Assembly: GCA_965214475.1 (NCBI GenBank) | Contig: OZ243953.1 | Span: 1,550,001-1,614,000 of the forward strand | Direction of reading: 5' to 3' | Length of the DNA: 64,000 bases | Origin: SIRX01 sp965214475 | Lineage (GTDB): Bacteria; Actinomycetota; Rubrobacteria; Rubrobacterales; Rubrobacteraceae | Shown: in pieces, positions 8,376 to 16,710 of the stretch | Layout of the letters: each line of letters opens with the position of its first letter | Position numbering within the stretch: the stretch's first letter is position 1 | The notes under the pieces: generated by a model | The model's input: the letters and a program-made list of their open reading frames with translations, nothing else | The model's database searches: none | What the model was told of the DNA's origin: nothing | Program-made: the position numbers and the translations under genes

Positions 8376-10124
8376 TTGAGCCCGACCGAGGTCTTGGTCC
8401 AGCAGAACGTGCCCGCCGAAATGCGCGACGGCACGACGCTCATGTCCAACGTCTACCGTCCCACAGACGACGGCGTTTATCCGGTGCTCCTGACCCGCAC
8501 GCCCTATGGCAAAGACCAACCTTACGACGCCACCTACTTCGACCCCGTAAAAGCCGCCCGGAGCGGCTACATCGTCGTCGTCCAGGACGTGCGGGGCCGC
8601 TACGCCTCCGAGGGTAAATTCACCCCGTTTGTCAAGGAGTACGAGGACGGCTACGACACCGTCGAATGGGCCGCGAAGCTCCCTGGTTCAGACGGGCAGG
8701 TCGGCATGTTCGGCCTCTCGTACTTCGGCAAAACCCAGTGGCACGCTGCGGTAATGCAGCCACCGGCACTTGCGAGCATGGTCCCCGGCATTACCTGGGG
8801 CAACCACCTGAACGGCGTGAATATGCGCGGCGGCGCGCAGGAAGTAGGGCTCAATCAAAGCTGGGCCCAGACCGGCCTCGCCCTAAACGTCCTCTTTCGC
8901 AAGTACCGTGATGACCCCGAACAACTCGGCAAGGAACTCCCCTCCCTGGTCGGCTCCATAGACACCCTGCTCGCCGGCGTCGGCTTCGACGTACTGCCTC
9001 TGACAAACCTTCCCGACCCAGACGACCTCGTGCCGTTCGCCCGCGGCGGCTTTGCCCGCCCGGTGAACGACGAGACCTGGAACTATCTGAACACAGATGG
9101 CAAGTACGATCGCGTCCAGGCACCCACTTTCCACATCGGCGGCTGGTACGACTGCTTTATCGGAGAAACGCTGCGACAGTACGAGGCGATGAAAGAGCAA
9201 TCTGTGCAGAAAGGACTTCGGCCACCGCGCCTGCTCGTCGGTCCCTGGACCCACGGCATGTTCGGGAGCACCGTCGGAGACTTAGACTTCGGCGTCGGAA
9301 GCTCCGGCCTCTTCCTCAACTACCGCGGCAACCTCACGGACCGTCACCTCAAATGGTTCGACGCTACCCTCAAAAGCGAAGAAGGCGCCTTGGAAAGTAC
9401 GTCGCCAGTCGAGGTTTTCATTATGGGCGAGAATCGCTGGCGCGGCTACGATGAGTGGCCCGTGCCTGGCGCCCGTGAAGAACACTGGTATTTGCACGAG
9501 TATGGCGGGCTCTCGCGACAGGAACCGGGACAGCATCCGCCCGACGAGTACGACTACGATCCCGAAGATCCGGTACCGACCCTCGGCGGCGCGGTCCTCC
9601 TACCACCGATCCTCGGTTCCGGTCCCCGCGACCAGCGCCCTATCGAAGAGCGGCCGGACATGCTCACCTACACGAGCGACGTCTTGCAGGAGAGCTATAC
9701 GGCGCTCGGTCCGGTCCACACCACGCTCTACGCCACCTCATCCGCCCCCGACACAGACTTCGTCGTCCGGCTCGTGGACGTCTACCCGGACGGCCGGGCG
9801 ATAGGAGTGACGGATGGAATAGTGCGGGCCAGCGCTCGCGAGAGCTACCCGGCTCCGGGGGTTATAGAGTCTGTCGATCCGAGCCCCATAGAGCCCGGAG
9901 AAGTATACGAGTACTCGATAGATCTCTGGGCAACGGGCCTTACGTTCCTGGCCGGACACCGCATCCGGGTAGAAGTTACGTCCAGCTCGTTTCCACGTTG
10001 GGACCGAAACCTGAACACTGGCAGAAGCAGCGCCATCTCTAGCCGCACCGAGGTCGCGCACCAGAGCATATTCCACGACCCGGGGCGTCCGAGCCGCGCT
10101 ACACTCACGGTAGTAGACGGCTAA
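8376..10124 (+). CDS. CocE/NonD family hydrolase (X-Pro dipeptidyl-peptidase-like)
   Basis: A 582-aa alpha/beta hydrolase with a C-terminal jelly-roll domain, as in cocaine esterase and glutaryl-acylases. Catalytic residues can be placed: nucleophile Ser115 in GLSYFG, Asp259 in WYDCF and His293 in GPWTHG. This spacing matches the CocE triad closely. The C-terminal domain starts at about residue 440 and includes TDFVVRLVDVYPDGRAIGVTDG. It likely cleaves an ester or amide to give a free acid for the ligase 27 nt upstream. The TTG start has AAAAGGAG upstream. No signal peptide is seen, so it is cytoplasmic. Confidence 0.9.
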   Translation: MSPTEVLVQQNVPAEMRDGTTLMSNVYRPTDDGVYPVLLTRTPYGKDQPYDATYFDPVKAARSGYIVVVQDVRGRYASEGKFTPFVKEYEDGYDTVEWAAKLPGSDGQVGMFGLSYFGKTQWHAAVMQPPALASMVPGITWGNHLNGVNMRGGAQEVGLNQSWAQTGLALNVLFRKYRDDPEQLGKELPSLVGSIDTLLAGVGFDVLPLTNLPDPDDLVPFARGGFARPVNDETWNYLNTDGKYDRVQAPTFHIGGWYDCFIGETLRQYEAMKEQSVQKGLRPPRLLVGPWTHGMFGSTVGDLDFGVGSSGLFLNYRGNLTDRHLKWFDATLKSEEGALESTSPVEVFIMGENRWRGYDEWPVPGAREEHWYLHEYGGLSRQEPGQHPPDEYDYDPEDPVPTLGGAVLLPPILGSGPRDQRPIEERPDMLTYTSDVLQESYTALGPVHTTLYATSSAPDTDFVVRLVDVYPDGRAIGVTDGIVRASARESYPAPGVIESVDPSPIEPGEVYEYSIDLWATGLTFLAGHRIRVEVTSSSFPRWDRNLNTGRSSAISSRTEVAHQSIFHDPGRPSRATLTVVDG

Positions 10125-10140
10125 AAAAGGAGCACGGAGC

Positions 10141-11307
10141 ATGGCAGAGCCGGTGATCCTGGAAGCGGTACGCACCCCGTTCGGCAGGCGCGGAAGCGCA
10201 CTACGCGAGGTACGCCCCGACAAACTACTGGCCCATTCGCTACGCGGTCTCGTGGATCGGGCGGATGTGGACCCGGAGTATATAGAAGACGTGATCTGTG
10301 GCACCGTCACCCAAGCCGGAGAACAGGGCGCCAACATCGGACGGCTGGCCGTCATGCTCGCCAGCTTCCCCGTTACCGTGCCGGCAGTCTCCATAAACCG
10401 CATGTGCGGCTCCAGCCAGCAAGCCGTCCACTTCGCCTCCCAGGCTATAGCCGCCGGGGACATGAACTACGCTATAGGCTGCGGCGTCGAGAGCATGACT
10501 CGCGTACCAATGTTTAGCGACATTGGCGGAGCACCGAACGCCGGCTCAGTCTTCGCGGCGCTCAACCCCGAGTTACTGGAGCAGCAGGAACTGGTGCACC
10601 AGGGAGAGAGCGCCGAGCGCATAGCCGACAAGTGGAACATCACCCGCGAGGACGCGGACGCCCTCTCTGCCGAGAGCCACCATAGGGCGGGCGCAGCCGC
10701 TGGGAATAGCAACAGAGAGATCCTTGCTACCTCCAGCCTCGACGTTGAAGGAAACGAAGTCGAGCTAACCACTGACGAGGGCATCCGCGCTTCGGTAAAT
10801 CCCGAAAAGATGGCGAGTCTGAAGACGGTTTTCAGAGCCGACGACGTCATAACGGCGGGAAACTCCTCCCAGATCTCTGACGGAGCATCCGCCGTGCTCG
10901 TGGGTGATAGGGAGAAAGCAGAAGCCGACGGCTTCACCCCGAAGGCGCGTTTCCTGGCGCGGGTGGTGGTCGGTAACGATCCGGCCATGCAACTCACCGG
11001 CGTCATCCCGGCGACGCGGCTGGCGCTGAAGAAGGCGGAGTTGAGCGTACAGGATCTGGATTGGATCGAGATAAACGAAGCATTCGCCACGGTTGTGCTC
11101 TCCTGGGCCGACGAACTGGAGCCCGATATGGATAAAGTAAACCCGTGGGGCGGTGCGATGGCGCACGGCCATCCGCTCGGGGCAACTGGCGCGGGCCTGA
11201 TGGCGAAGATGCTCGCCGGCCTGGAAGCTACCGACGGTCAGATCGGCTTGCAGGTCATGTGTATCGGCCACGGCATGTCCACCGCCACCGTGATCGAGCG
11301 CATCTAA
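10141..11307 (+). CDS. Thiolase (acetyl-CoA C-acyltransferase)
   Basis: A 388-aa thiolase. The nucleophilic Cys89 lies in NRMCGSS, His344 in GHPLGATGA and the proton-shuttle Cys374 in CIGHGMS. The start is EAVRTPFGRRGS, typical of degradative and biosynthetic thiolases. It would cleave a 3-ketoacyl-CoA with CoA, or run in reverse. It lies 16 nt after the hydrolase gene, with AAAAAAGGAG upstream of the ATG. Its stop overlaps the SDR start by 1 nt (TAATG). The set of ligase, SDR and thiolase lacks an acyl-CoA dehydrogenase here, so the oxidation step is encoded elsewhere. Confidence 0.93.
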   Translation: MAEPVILEAVRTPFGRRGSALREVRPDKLLAHSLRGLVDRADVDPEYIEDVICGTVTQAGEQGANIGRLAVMLASFPVTVPAVSINRMCGSSQQAVHFASQAIAAGDMNYAIGCGVESMTRVPMFSDIGGAPNAGSVFAALNPELLEQQELVHQGESAERIADKWNITREDADALSAESHHRAGAAAGNSNREILATSSLDVEGNEVELTTDEGIRASVNPEKMASLKTVFRADDVITAGNSSQISDGASAVLVGDREKAEADGFTPKARFLARVVVGNDPAMQLTGVIPATRLALKKAELSVQDLDWIEINEAFATVVLSWADELEPDMDKVNPWGGAMAHGHPLGATGAGLMAKMLAGLEATDGQIGLQVMCIGHGMSTATVIERI

Positions 11308-12074
11308 TGGAGATAAGCGGGCGAACTTTTCTCGTAACCGGTGGTGGTTCGGGCCTCGGCGCGGCCACCGTGCGCGGGCTGGCGGAGGCCGGAGCGAAAG
11401 TTCTCGTCGCAGACTTGAACATCGAGGCGGGCGAAAATCTAGTCGCAGAGATCGGCAAGGATGCACGCTTTGTAGAGACGGACGTAACCGATGAGAAGAG
11501 CACACACGCTGCAATAGACGCAGCCGTTCACGAACTAGGCGGGTTGCACGGTGTCGTCAATTGCGCCGGAGTAGCTCTCGGATCGAAAGTGCTCGGCAAG
11601 AACGGTCCGCACGAGTTGGAGTCTTTCGCAAAAGTGCTTCAGGTCAACCTGATTGGGACTTTCAACGTCATCCGGCTCGCGGCGGCCGTGATGAAGTGGA
11701 ACGATCCGGTCGGGAGCAGCGAGTGCGGCGTCATAGTAAACACCGCTTCGGTCGCGGCGTTTGAGGGACAAATCGGCCAGGCCGCCTACTCCGCGTCCAA
11801 AGGCGGTGTCGTCTCCATGACGCTTCCTATCGCCCGGGAGTTGGCCTCCAAAGGCATCCGGGTTATGACCATAGCCCCCGGCATCTTCGATACCCCGATG
11901 ATGGCCGGATTGCCGGAAGACGCGCGGGAATCGCTTGGTGAACAAGTCCCCTTTCCCTCCCGGCTCGGCAAGCCGGAGGAGTATGCCGCGCTCGTGCGAC
12001 ACGTTATCGAGAACGAGATGTTGAATGGCGAGGTGATCCGTTTGGACGGCGCGATCCGGATGACACCCCGTTAG
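11307..12074 (+). CDS. SDR family 3-hydroxyacyl-CoA dehydrogenase (type II-like)
   Basis: A 255-aa classical SDR. The cofactor motif is TGGGSGLG (11-18), followed by Asp at the end of strand 2 (VADLN), which favours NAD. The NCAG motif and the catalytic pair Tyr161/Lys165 in YSASKGG are present. The overall pattern, including an insert after NLIGTFNV and the tail PSRLGKPEEYAALV, matches the HSD17B10 / 3-hydroxy-2-methylbutyryl-CoA dehydrogenase group. The ATG at 11307 overlaps the thiolase stop by 1 nt (TAATG), so the genes are translationally coupled. Its 3' end overlaps the convergent membrane-protein gene by 71 nt. Confidence 0.92.
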   Translation: MEISGRTFLVTGGGSGLGAATVRGLAEAGAKVLVADLNIEAGENLVAEIGKDARFVETDVTDEKSTHAAIDAAVHELGGLHGVVNCAGVALGSKVLGKNGPHELESFAKVLQVNLIGTFNVIRLAAAVMKWNDPVGSSECGVIVNTASVAAFEGQIGQAAYSASKGGVVSMTLPIARELASKGIRVMTIAPGIFDTPMMAGLPEDARESLGEQVPFPSRLGKPEEYAALVRHVIENEMLNGEVIRLDGAIRMTPR

Positions 12075-12540
12075 ACTCAACACTCCCGGCCAATACGAAA
12101 AGGACCAGGGGCAACAGGACAGCTATACCGAGGGTCACGCTGTTGGCTAGCGCGTCGCCAAAAGAAAGAACGTCAAGCTCCGTCAGGTGAAATATGAAGT
12201 GCGGCATAGCGTAGATGAGCCAGGCTACGAGCGAGACTCGGACAAGCCGCCTTCCCAGCAATATCGTTGCCGCTGCCAGCAGCACGCCAAGAGCCAGGTT
12301 CAGAGCCCCAACATCCCTGATCAGGTGTTCGTTGTAGGGAGGTAGCGAGGAAACCCAGTGCCTTCCGGAAGCCGGGAAGTCATTGTAGAAGGAGCGCGGG
12401 AGAAACAAAGCCCACGCTCCGACCACAACCGGAGCCGCAGCCAGAAACAACAAGCCGAGCCGAAGCCATTTTTCCCTGGTGAAGCTTCCGAAGCAAACGT
12501 TGCTCTTCAAGAGCCTACTCTCTCCCGAGATTTCGGCCAT
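12004..12540 (-). CDS. Four-TM membrane protein in the ECF41 operon
   Basis: A 178-aa membrane protein with about four hydrophobic segments (about residues 27-47, 76-95, 99-120 and 130-153). It is distantly like DUF4345-type small membrane proteins; I do not recognise a function. The start overlaps the end of the NAD-binding protein gene by 26 nt. The last 25 or so codons are low-complexity (Ser/Arg/Pro) and lie antisense to the end of the SDR gene on the other strand, so the true C-terminus may have been extended by drift. It is the third gene of an operon with the ECF41 sigma factor. Confidence 0.75.
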   Translation of the reverse strand: MAEISGESRLLKSNVCFGSFTREKWLRLGLLFLAAAPVVVGAWALFLPRSFYNDFPASGRHWVSSLPPYNEHLIRDVGALNLALGVLLAAATILLGRRLVRVSLVAWLIYAMPHFIFHLTELDVLSFGDALANSVTLGIAVLLPLVLFVLAGSVESNGVSSGSRRPNGSPRHSTSRSR

Positions 12541-13330
12541 GGGCGGAGGGAATTTGGACGGTCTTCAGGCCGAATTTTTTCTGTAGGAACTCTTTCCACG
12601 TGATCCTGCCATAAATATTTTCCGGGCAGATCAGGGCTCCTTCGCGAAACGCGCGGGCGGTTTTGCCGGGAAAGGGAACTTCCAAAATCCTTTTCCGGCG
12701 CCCCGCTATCTTCAGGTAGTCGCGTGCGGCGTCGGATAGCGTCGTCACCTCCGGCCCTCCTACGTCCTGAGCCCATCCTGCGGGCTTAGACAGCGCAATC
12801 TCGACCAAACGTTCGGCAACCTCCCCGGCATCTATGGGTTGGCCGAGAAATCCTTTGGGCACCAACATTACGGGTGACCGACCCAGGAACTGTATTGCTT
12901 TGAGTATGAGATCGTGGAACTGGGTGGCCCGCAAGATAGTGTACGGGACCGGAGAGCTCTCAATGACTCGCTCCGTGTCCAGCTTGATCCGGTAGTAAGG
13001 ATACGCCGGGGCATGTTCCATGCCGACAATGGAGATGTAGACGACATGAGAAACACCTTCTCTGGCAGCAACCTGGAGTAACCGCCTGGTCCCCTCGACA
13101 TCTACCTGGCGACTTTTATGAAAAGGACTTGAGGCACAGTGGATTATCGTGTTGACGTCACGAACGGCCTCCTCTAACCCCTCGCCTGTCAGCAGATCAC
13201 CGCGGATCGCACCTTCTCGCCCGCTCCGGCTGAGTGCTCGCGCCTCGACACTGGCAGAACTCAATCGCCCCATCACCTCACGGCCCAGTACTCCGGTACC
13301 TCCGGTAACGAGCACCTGCAATCCGCTCAT
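12515..13330 (-). CDS. NAD(P)-binding epimerase/NmrA-like protein (ECF41 partner)
   Basis: A 271-aa atypical SDR with TGGTGVLG at residues 9-16 and YYRIKLDTE as the Tyr-x-x-x-Lys element. The fold matches the NmrA / complex I NDUFA9-like group. The start overlaps the sigma factor stop by 4 nt. ECF41 sigma factors are typically encoded beside a COE protein (carboxymuconolactone decarboxylase, oxidoreductase or epimerase), and this is the epimerase/oxidoreductase version. Its physiological substrate is unknown across the group. It is expected to be the target gene of the sigma factor from the promoter upstream of it. Confidence 0.88.
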   Translation of the reverse strand: MSGLQVLVTGGTGVLGREVMGRLSSASVEARALSRSGREGAIRGDLLTGEGLEEAVRDVNTIIHCASSPFHKSRQVDVEGTRRLLQVAAREGVSHVVYISIVGMEHAPAYPYYRIKLDTERVIESSPVPYTILRATQFHDLILKAIQFLGRSPVMLVPKGFLGQPIDAGEVAERLVEIALSKPAGWAQDVGGPEVTTLSDAARDYLKIAGRRKRILEVPFPGKTARAFREGALICPENIYGRITWKEFLQKKFGLKTVQIPSAHGRNLGRE

Positions 13331-14241
13331 TCTGAGTCCTCCTTTCCTTCGAGTTGCCCCAGCGTCGGTACACTTTCGAGCTTCTCAGGGTTGAGAATAA
13401 GCCGGATGGCCTGGATCTTACCCTCCACAATATCGAGGTTCGCGACGTTCTGGGGATGTCCGTCTCCGAAGTAGCCGATGAGGCCGGGCCTTCCGTTGAC
13501 CTGTGTCCGCCGGACGATGAATCCCGGTGGCACCTGGCGAAGTATGCCGAAGAAGAACCGGGCGACCTTGTCCGCGCCGTAGATCGGGTTGAGTGCCGCG
13601 CGGATTTTTCCTCCACCGTCAGAGTAGAGGATCACGTCTTCCGAGAGCAGCGCGAGCAAACCCTCCATGTCGCCGCTAAAACAGGCTTCGAGAAAGCTCC
13701 CCACCAGGCGCTCCTCCTGCTCCACGGAGATATCGAACCTCGGACGCCGGGCCGCCACCGATTCTCTGGCCCTCCTGGCTATCTGGCGGCAGTTGGCCTC
13801 GCTCTTGCCGACGATGCGGGCGATCTCCTCGTAATCGTAATCGAAGACCTCTTGCAGTAGAAACACTGCCCGCTCTACCGGTGTCAGCCTCTCTAGAAGT
13901 ACCAGAAACGCCATCGAGAGTGTTTCGTCTAGTTCTATGGTCTCCGCAACGTCGAGGCTCTTATCCGTCAGAAGAGGTTCCGGTAGCCACTGGCCGACGT
14001 ACTCCTCGCGTCGAACTCTTGCTGAACGCAGATGATCTATGCAGAGTCGAGTTACCACCGAGGAGAGATAAGCCTTTGGAGAGCGTACCTTCGTTCCGGA
14101 CACCCGCTGCCAGCGAACGAACGCTTCCTGGACCACATCCTCGGCATCCGCGACGCTACAGAGCATCCGGTAAGCGATGGAGAACAGCAACGGCCGGTAC
14201 TGTTGAAAAGTCTCATCCTTGTTCGTCGGGCTCTCTCTCAC
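13327..14241 (-). CDS. ECF41-family RNA polymerase sigma factor (SigJ-like)
   Basis: A 304-aa extracytoplasmic-function sigma factor with a fused SnoaL-like C-terminal regulatory domain. Region 2 includes DAEDVVQEAFVRW (about 32-44). Region 4 is at about 105-165, with DYEEIARIVGKSEANCRQ as the helix-turn-helix. Two ECF41 signatures are present: WLPEPL in the linker (85-90) and DGGGK (208-212). In this group the fused domain takes the role of an anti-sigma factor. The GTG start at 14241 lies 44 nt from a match to the ECF41 promoter, so it is probably autoregulated. It overlaps the epimerase gene by 4 nt. Confidence 0.95.
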   Translation of the reverse strand: MRESPTNKDETFQQYRPLLFSIAYRMLCSVADAEDVVQEAFVRWQRVSGTKVRSPKAYLSSVVTRLCIDHLRSARVRREEYVGQWLPEPLLTDKSLDVAETIELDETLSMAFLVLLERLTPVERAVFLLQEVFDYDYEEIARIVGKSEANCRQIARRARESVAARRPRFDISVEQEERLVGSFLEACFSGDMEGLLALLSEDVILYSDGGGKIRAALNPIYGADKVARFFFGILRQVPPGFIVRRTQVNGRPGLIGYFGDGHPQNVANLDIVEGKIQAIRLILNPEKLESVPTLGQLEGKEDSE

Positions 14242-14284
14242 CGGCTCACCTCGCTCTACTAGATGTTAACTCTTCTATATAGAA

Positions 14285-14311
14285 GACGAACCAGAAGAGA
14301 CGAGTGTGACA
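14285..14311 (-). promoter_or_regulatory. ECF41-type autoregulated promoter
   Basis: Read on the minus strand, TGTCACA (14311-14305) is followed by 16 nt and CGTC (14288-14285), upstream of the ECF41 gene. This equals the published ECF41 promoter motif as I recall it (TGTCACA-N16-CGTC). The spacing was counted directly on the sequence. Confidence 0.85.
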
Positions 14312-14326
14312 GGTTAGGAAAAGACT

Positions 14327-14716
14327 TTATCTGTTGACGGATAGTTCCTTAGGAATCTGGCTCGGGCGACCACTCGAGAGCTCTATGCAGCCGTGGCGAG
14401 TGTACCCGCTAGAAACCAACTCTCCTTCACGGAGCAGGGTGTACTCGAACCGCAGCGAGACCCGCTTGAAATCCGTCAGCTCCGTACGGAGGATAAGCTC
14501 ATCGTCGAAGCGCACAGCTTTCTTGTAAAAGAGCCGTGCCTCGGCAACAACGAAACCGTAGCCACGTTCTTCCAGCTCCCGGTACGAGAGTCCGGCGTCG
14601 CGCAGCCACTCTACGCGGCCCACCTCGAAGTAGGAGAGGTAGGCCGCGTTGTTTACGATGCCCTGGGCGTCCGTCTCGGAGTAGCGGACCCGGATTGTAG
14701 TTTCGTGGACTACTAT
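14327..14716 (-). CDS. 4-hydroxybenzoyl-CoA thioesterase-like (YbgC/hotdog) without a standard start codon
   Basis: A hotdog-fold acyl-CoA thioesterase of the YbgC/4HBT type. The open frame carries the family N-terminus RVRYSETDAQGIVNNAAYLS (catalytic Asp after SET), then GRVEWLRDAG, FYKKAVRFDDEL and a GxTRHGCIEL end. The first ATG/GTG/TTG in frame is the GTG at 14623, which would delete the active-site Asp. The frame stays open into the end of the enoyl-CoA hydratase gene. The end given here is an ATA codon at 14716 overlapping the hydratase TAG (ATAG), which would give 129 aa, a normal length. The start may be non-AUG or reached by a -1 shift from the hydratase. Confidence 0.7.
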   Translation of the reverse strand: MVVHETTIRVRYSETDAQGIVNNAAYLSYFEVGRVEWLRDAGLSYRELEERGYGFVVAEARLFYKKAVRFDDELILRTELTDFKRVSLRFEYTLLREGELVSSGYTRHGCIELSSGRPSQIPKELSVNR

Positions 14717-15492
14717 CTGCCCTCGAACTGCGGTTTGCGCTTCTCCATAAAGGCACCCATCCCCTCGCGGGCGTCTTCGGTAGCGAAGAGCAGGGCGAAC
14801 TGGTCCGCCTCGTACTCCAGACCGCTTATGAGGTCTACGTCGAGGGAACGGTTGGCGGCGGTCTTGGCGTGCCGGACGGCGACGGGGCCGTTGGCGGCGA
14901 TCTCCGCGGACAGCTCACGAGCTGTATTCAGCGCTTCGCCCTCCCCTACGACGCGGTTTACGAGTCCGATCTCCTTAGCCTCCGCTGCGTCTATGCGGCG
15001 ACCGGAGAAGATGAGTTCTTTGGCGATCGCCGGTCCGACGAGGCGCGGAAGCCGCTGCGTCCCGCCCATGCCGGGCAAAATGCCCAGACCAACTTCCGGG
15101 AAGCCGAAGAGAGCATTCTCGGCGGCGATGCGAATGTCGCAGGCGAGCGCCAACTCGCACCCTCCACCGAGGGCAAAGCCGTTGACGGCGGCTACCGTGG
15201 GTATGGGGCTCTTATCCAGGAGGGCCATCGCGGCGTGCCCGATCTCCGTGAAACGCTTGGCTTCCAGAGGCTCCATACTGCTCATCTCCGAGATGTCCGC
15301 GCCCGCAACAAACGCGCGATCTCCGGCACCGGTCACGATGATGGCGCGCGGTTCGTCCTGCTCCACGTCCAACAAGGCCTGCCCGATCTCCTCCGTCACC
15401 TGCGGGTTCAAAGCGTTCAGCTTCTCCTGCCGATCAATCGTCAGCAGGACGATGCCGTCGTCCCCGCGTTCCAGCTTTACGAAATCCAACAT
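14713..15492 (-). CDS. Enoyl-CoA hydratase/isomerase family protein
   Basis: A 259-aa crotonase-fold protein that hydrates a 2-enoyl-CoA. The oxyanion-hole segment FVAGADISEM (61-70) and GGGCELALACD are present. The two catalytic glutamates of classical hydratases are Glu113 (GGGCE) and Glu133 (FPEVGLGILPG), so true hydratase activity is expected. The ATG at 15492 follows AAAGGAGCT; an in-frame TTG 21 nt upstream has no good ribosome site. The stop codon overlaps the thioesterase frame. It may belong to a transcript with the LysE, B12-binding and FAH genes upstream (gap 114 nt). Confidence 0.93.
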   Translation of the reverse strand: MLDFVKLERGDDGIVLLTIDRQEKLNALNPQVTEEIGQALLDVEQDEPRAIIVTGAGDRAFVAGADISEMSSMEPLEAKRFTEIGHAAMALLDKSPIPTVAAVNGFALGGGCELALACDIRIAAENALFGFPEVGLGILPGMGGTQRLPRLVGPAIAKELIFSGRRIDAAEAKEIGLVNRVVGEGEALNTARELSAEIAANGPVAVRHAKTAANRSLDVDLISGLEYEADQFALLFATEDAREGMGAFMEKRKPQFEGR

Positions 15493-15570
15493 AGCTCCTT
15501 TTCGGTCGGTCAATACTCCAGCATTTCAATCTTTCAGCTTTCTGCGACATGGTACTCTGGCTCGCCGGAC

Positions 15571-15584
15571 GCTGCCGAAGCAGC
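15571..15584 (-). terminator. UUCG-capped hairpin after LysE gene
   Basis: On the minus strand GCTGC-TTCG-GCAGC forms a short stem with a UUCG tetraloop 22 nt after the LysE-family stop. There is no U-run after it, so it is at best a weak terminator or an RNA-stability hairpin. Confidence 0.3.
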
Positions 15585-15606
15585 CTACTATGCTAGCCGA
15601 CAACTT

Positions 15607-16233
15607 TTAACGCTCTGCCGTAGCCAGCTTTATTCCCAGCGCAACGAATATTCCCGAAAACGCTCGTTGCATCCACCTTACCAACCTCGGAGAACCCGAC
15701 ACGTAGACGCGGACGAAATCTGCGAACACCCCGTACGCAACAAACACAGCCAACGTCATGCCCATGAATATGGCGCTGAGCAACAACATGTGGGAGATAG
15801 GATATGCGGCGTCTCGGGGTACGAACTGTGGCAAGAATGCCAGAAAGAAGATCGAGAGCTTCGGGTTTAAGATGTTTATGAGGAATGCTTTTACAGCTAT
15901 TTTTAGCGGTCCTCTTTCTCTCGAGGCAGTGTCGAACTCAAGAACTCCCGACTCCCTCCACATAGTCCACGCGAGGTACGCCAGGTACGCGACACCCAGA
16001 TATTTGAGCGTTTGGAAGGCGACGCTGCTGGCGTGGAGAACTGCGGCCAGGCCTACGACACTGGCGACCAGGTGGGGAACTATTCCAGCGGTGCAGCCGA
16101 GCGCCGCAGAGATACTGCTACGCCTACCGCCGGTTAGGCCTGTGGATACGGTGAGAATTACGCCGGTTCCGGGCAGCAAAACTACAATTAAAGAAGTGAT
16201 CAAAAACTCGACACTGACCATCGTTACTCTCAT
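15607..16233 (-). CDS. LysE/RhtB family amino-acid exporter
   Basis: A 208-aa inner-membrane protein with about six TM segments. Family hallmarks are the early LLPGTGVILTVSTGLTGGRR region (the PGP/GR motif), ALGCTAGIVPHLVASVVGLAAVL, YLGVAYLAYLAWTMWR and FLINILNPKLSIFFLAFLPQFV. It exports an amino acid or a derivative; the substrate is unknown. The ATG at 16233 or an in-frame ATG 12 nt later could be the start. It lies 39 nt after the B12-binding gene in the same direction. Confidence 0.9.
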   Translation of the reverse strand: MRVTMVSVEFLITSLIVVLLPGTGVILTVSTGLTGGRRSSISAALGCTAGIVPHLVASVVGLAAVLHASSVAFQTLKYLGVAYLAYLAWTMWRESGVLEFDTASRERGPLKIAVKAFLINILNPKLSIFFLAFLPQFVPRDAAYPISHMLLLSAIFMGMTLAVFVAYGVFADFVRVYVSGSPRLVRWMQRAFSGIFVALGIKLATAER

Positions 16234-16272
16234 TCTTCCCGGCTCTTACACAAGCCTCGGCCGGCGGGCTGA

Positions 16273-16674
16273 CTAGCTTCCGGCTGGTACTGCTTGCCGG
16301 ACATACTCTACTGCTTCTTTCGTTGGAGTCCCTGGGGTGAACACGGCCCCCACACCGGCTTCTTCCAGTTTAGAGATGTCGCCTTTCGGGATGGTGCCGC
16401 CACAGAAGACCAGGATGTCGTCGGCCTCATTCTCGCGGAGAAGGTCCATGACTTTGGGGATCAGGGTCATGTGCGCCCCGGAGAGAATGGAGATGCCGAT
16501 GGCGTCCACGTCCTCCTGGATGGCGGCTTCCACGACTTGCTCCGGGGTCTGGTGTAATCCGGTGTAGATGACTTCCATCCCGGCGTCGCGCAGGGCGCGG
16601 GCGATGATCTTGGCCCCCCGGTCATGCCCGTCGAGGCCTACCTTCGCCACCACCACCCGTATCGTGCGCTCCAT
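16273..16674 (-). CDS. Stand-alone B12-binding domain (methylmalonyl-CoA mutase small-domain type)
   Basis: A 133-aa cobalamin-binding protein equal to the C-terminal domain of methylmalonyl-CoA mutase. The lower axial ligand motif is DGHDRGAK (15-22, His17), followed by GISILSGAH (S-x-L) and FCGGTIP with GVGAVFTPGT (the GG motif). Stand-alone domains pair with a separate mutase catalytic subunit (mcmA1-type, as in ethylmalonyl-, isobutyryl- or methylmalonyl-CoA mutases). No large subunit is in the window, so its partner must lie elsewhere. It lies 36 nt after the FAH-family gene. Confidence 0.92.
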   Translation of the reverse strand: MERTIRVVVAKVGLDGHDRGAKIIARALRDAGMEVIYTGLHQTPEQVVEAAIQEDVDAIGISILSGAHMTLIPKVMDLLRENEADDILVFCGGTIPKGDISKLEEAGVGAVFTPGTPTKEAVEYVRQAVPAGS

Positions 16675-16710
16675 AATGCCCCTATTCTAAACTGTGCGGC
16701 CGGTTACGCC

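Noticed and set aside
14393..15610. Long plus-strand open frame over the thioesterase and enoyl-CoA hydratase genes
   Set aside because: Low-complexity Ser/Arg/Pro composition without a family motif; it is the shadow of the real minus-strand genes.
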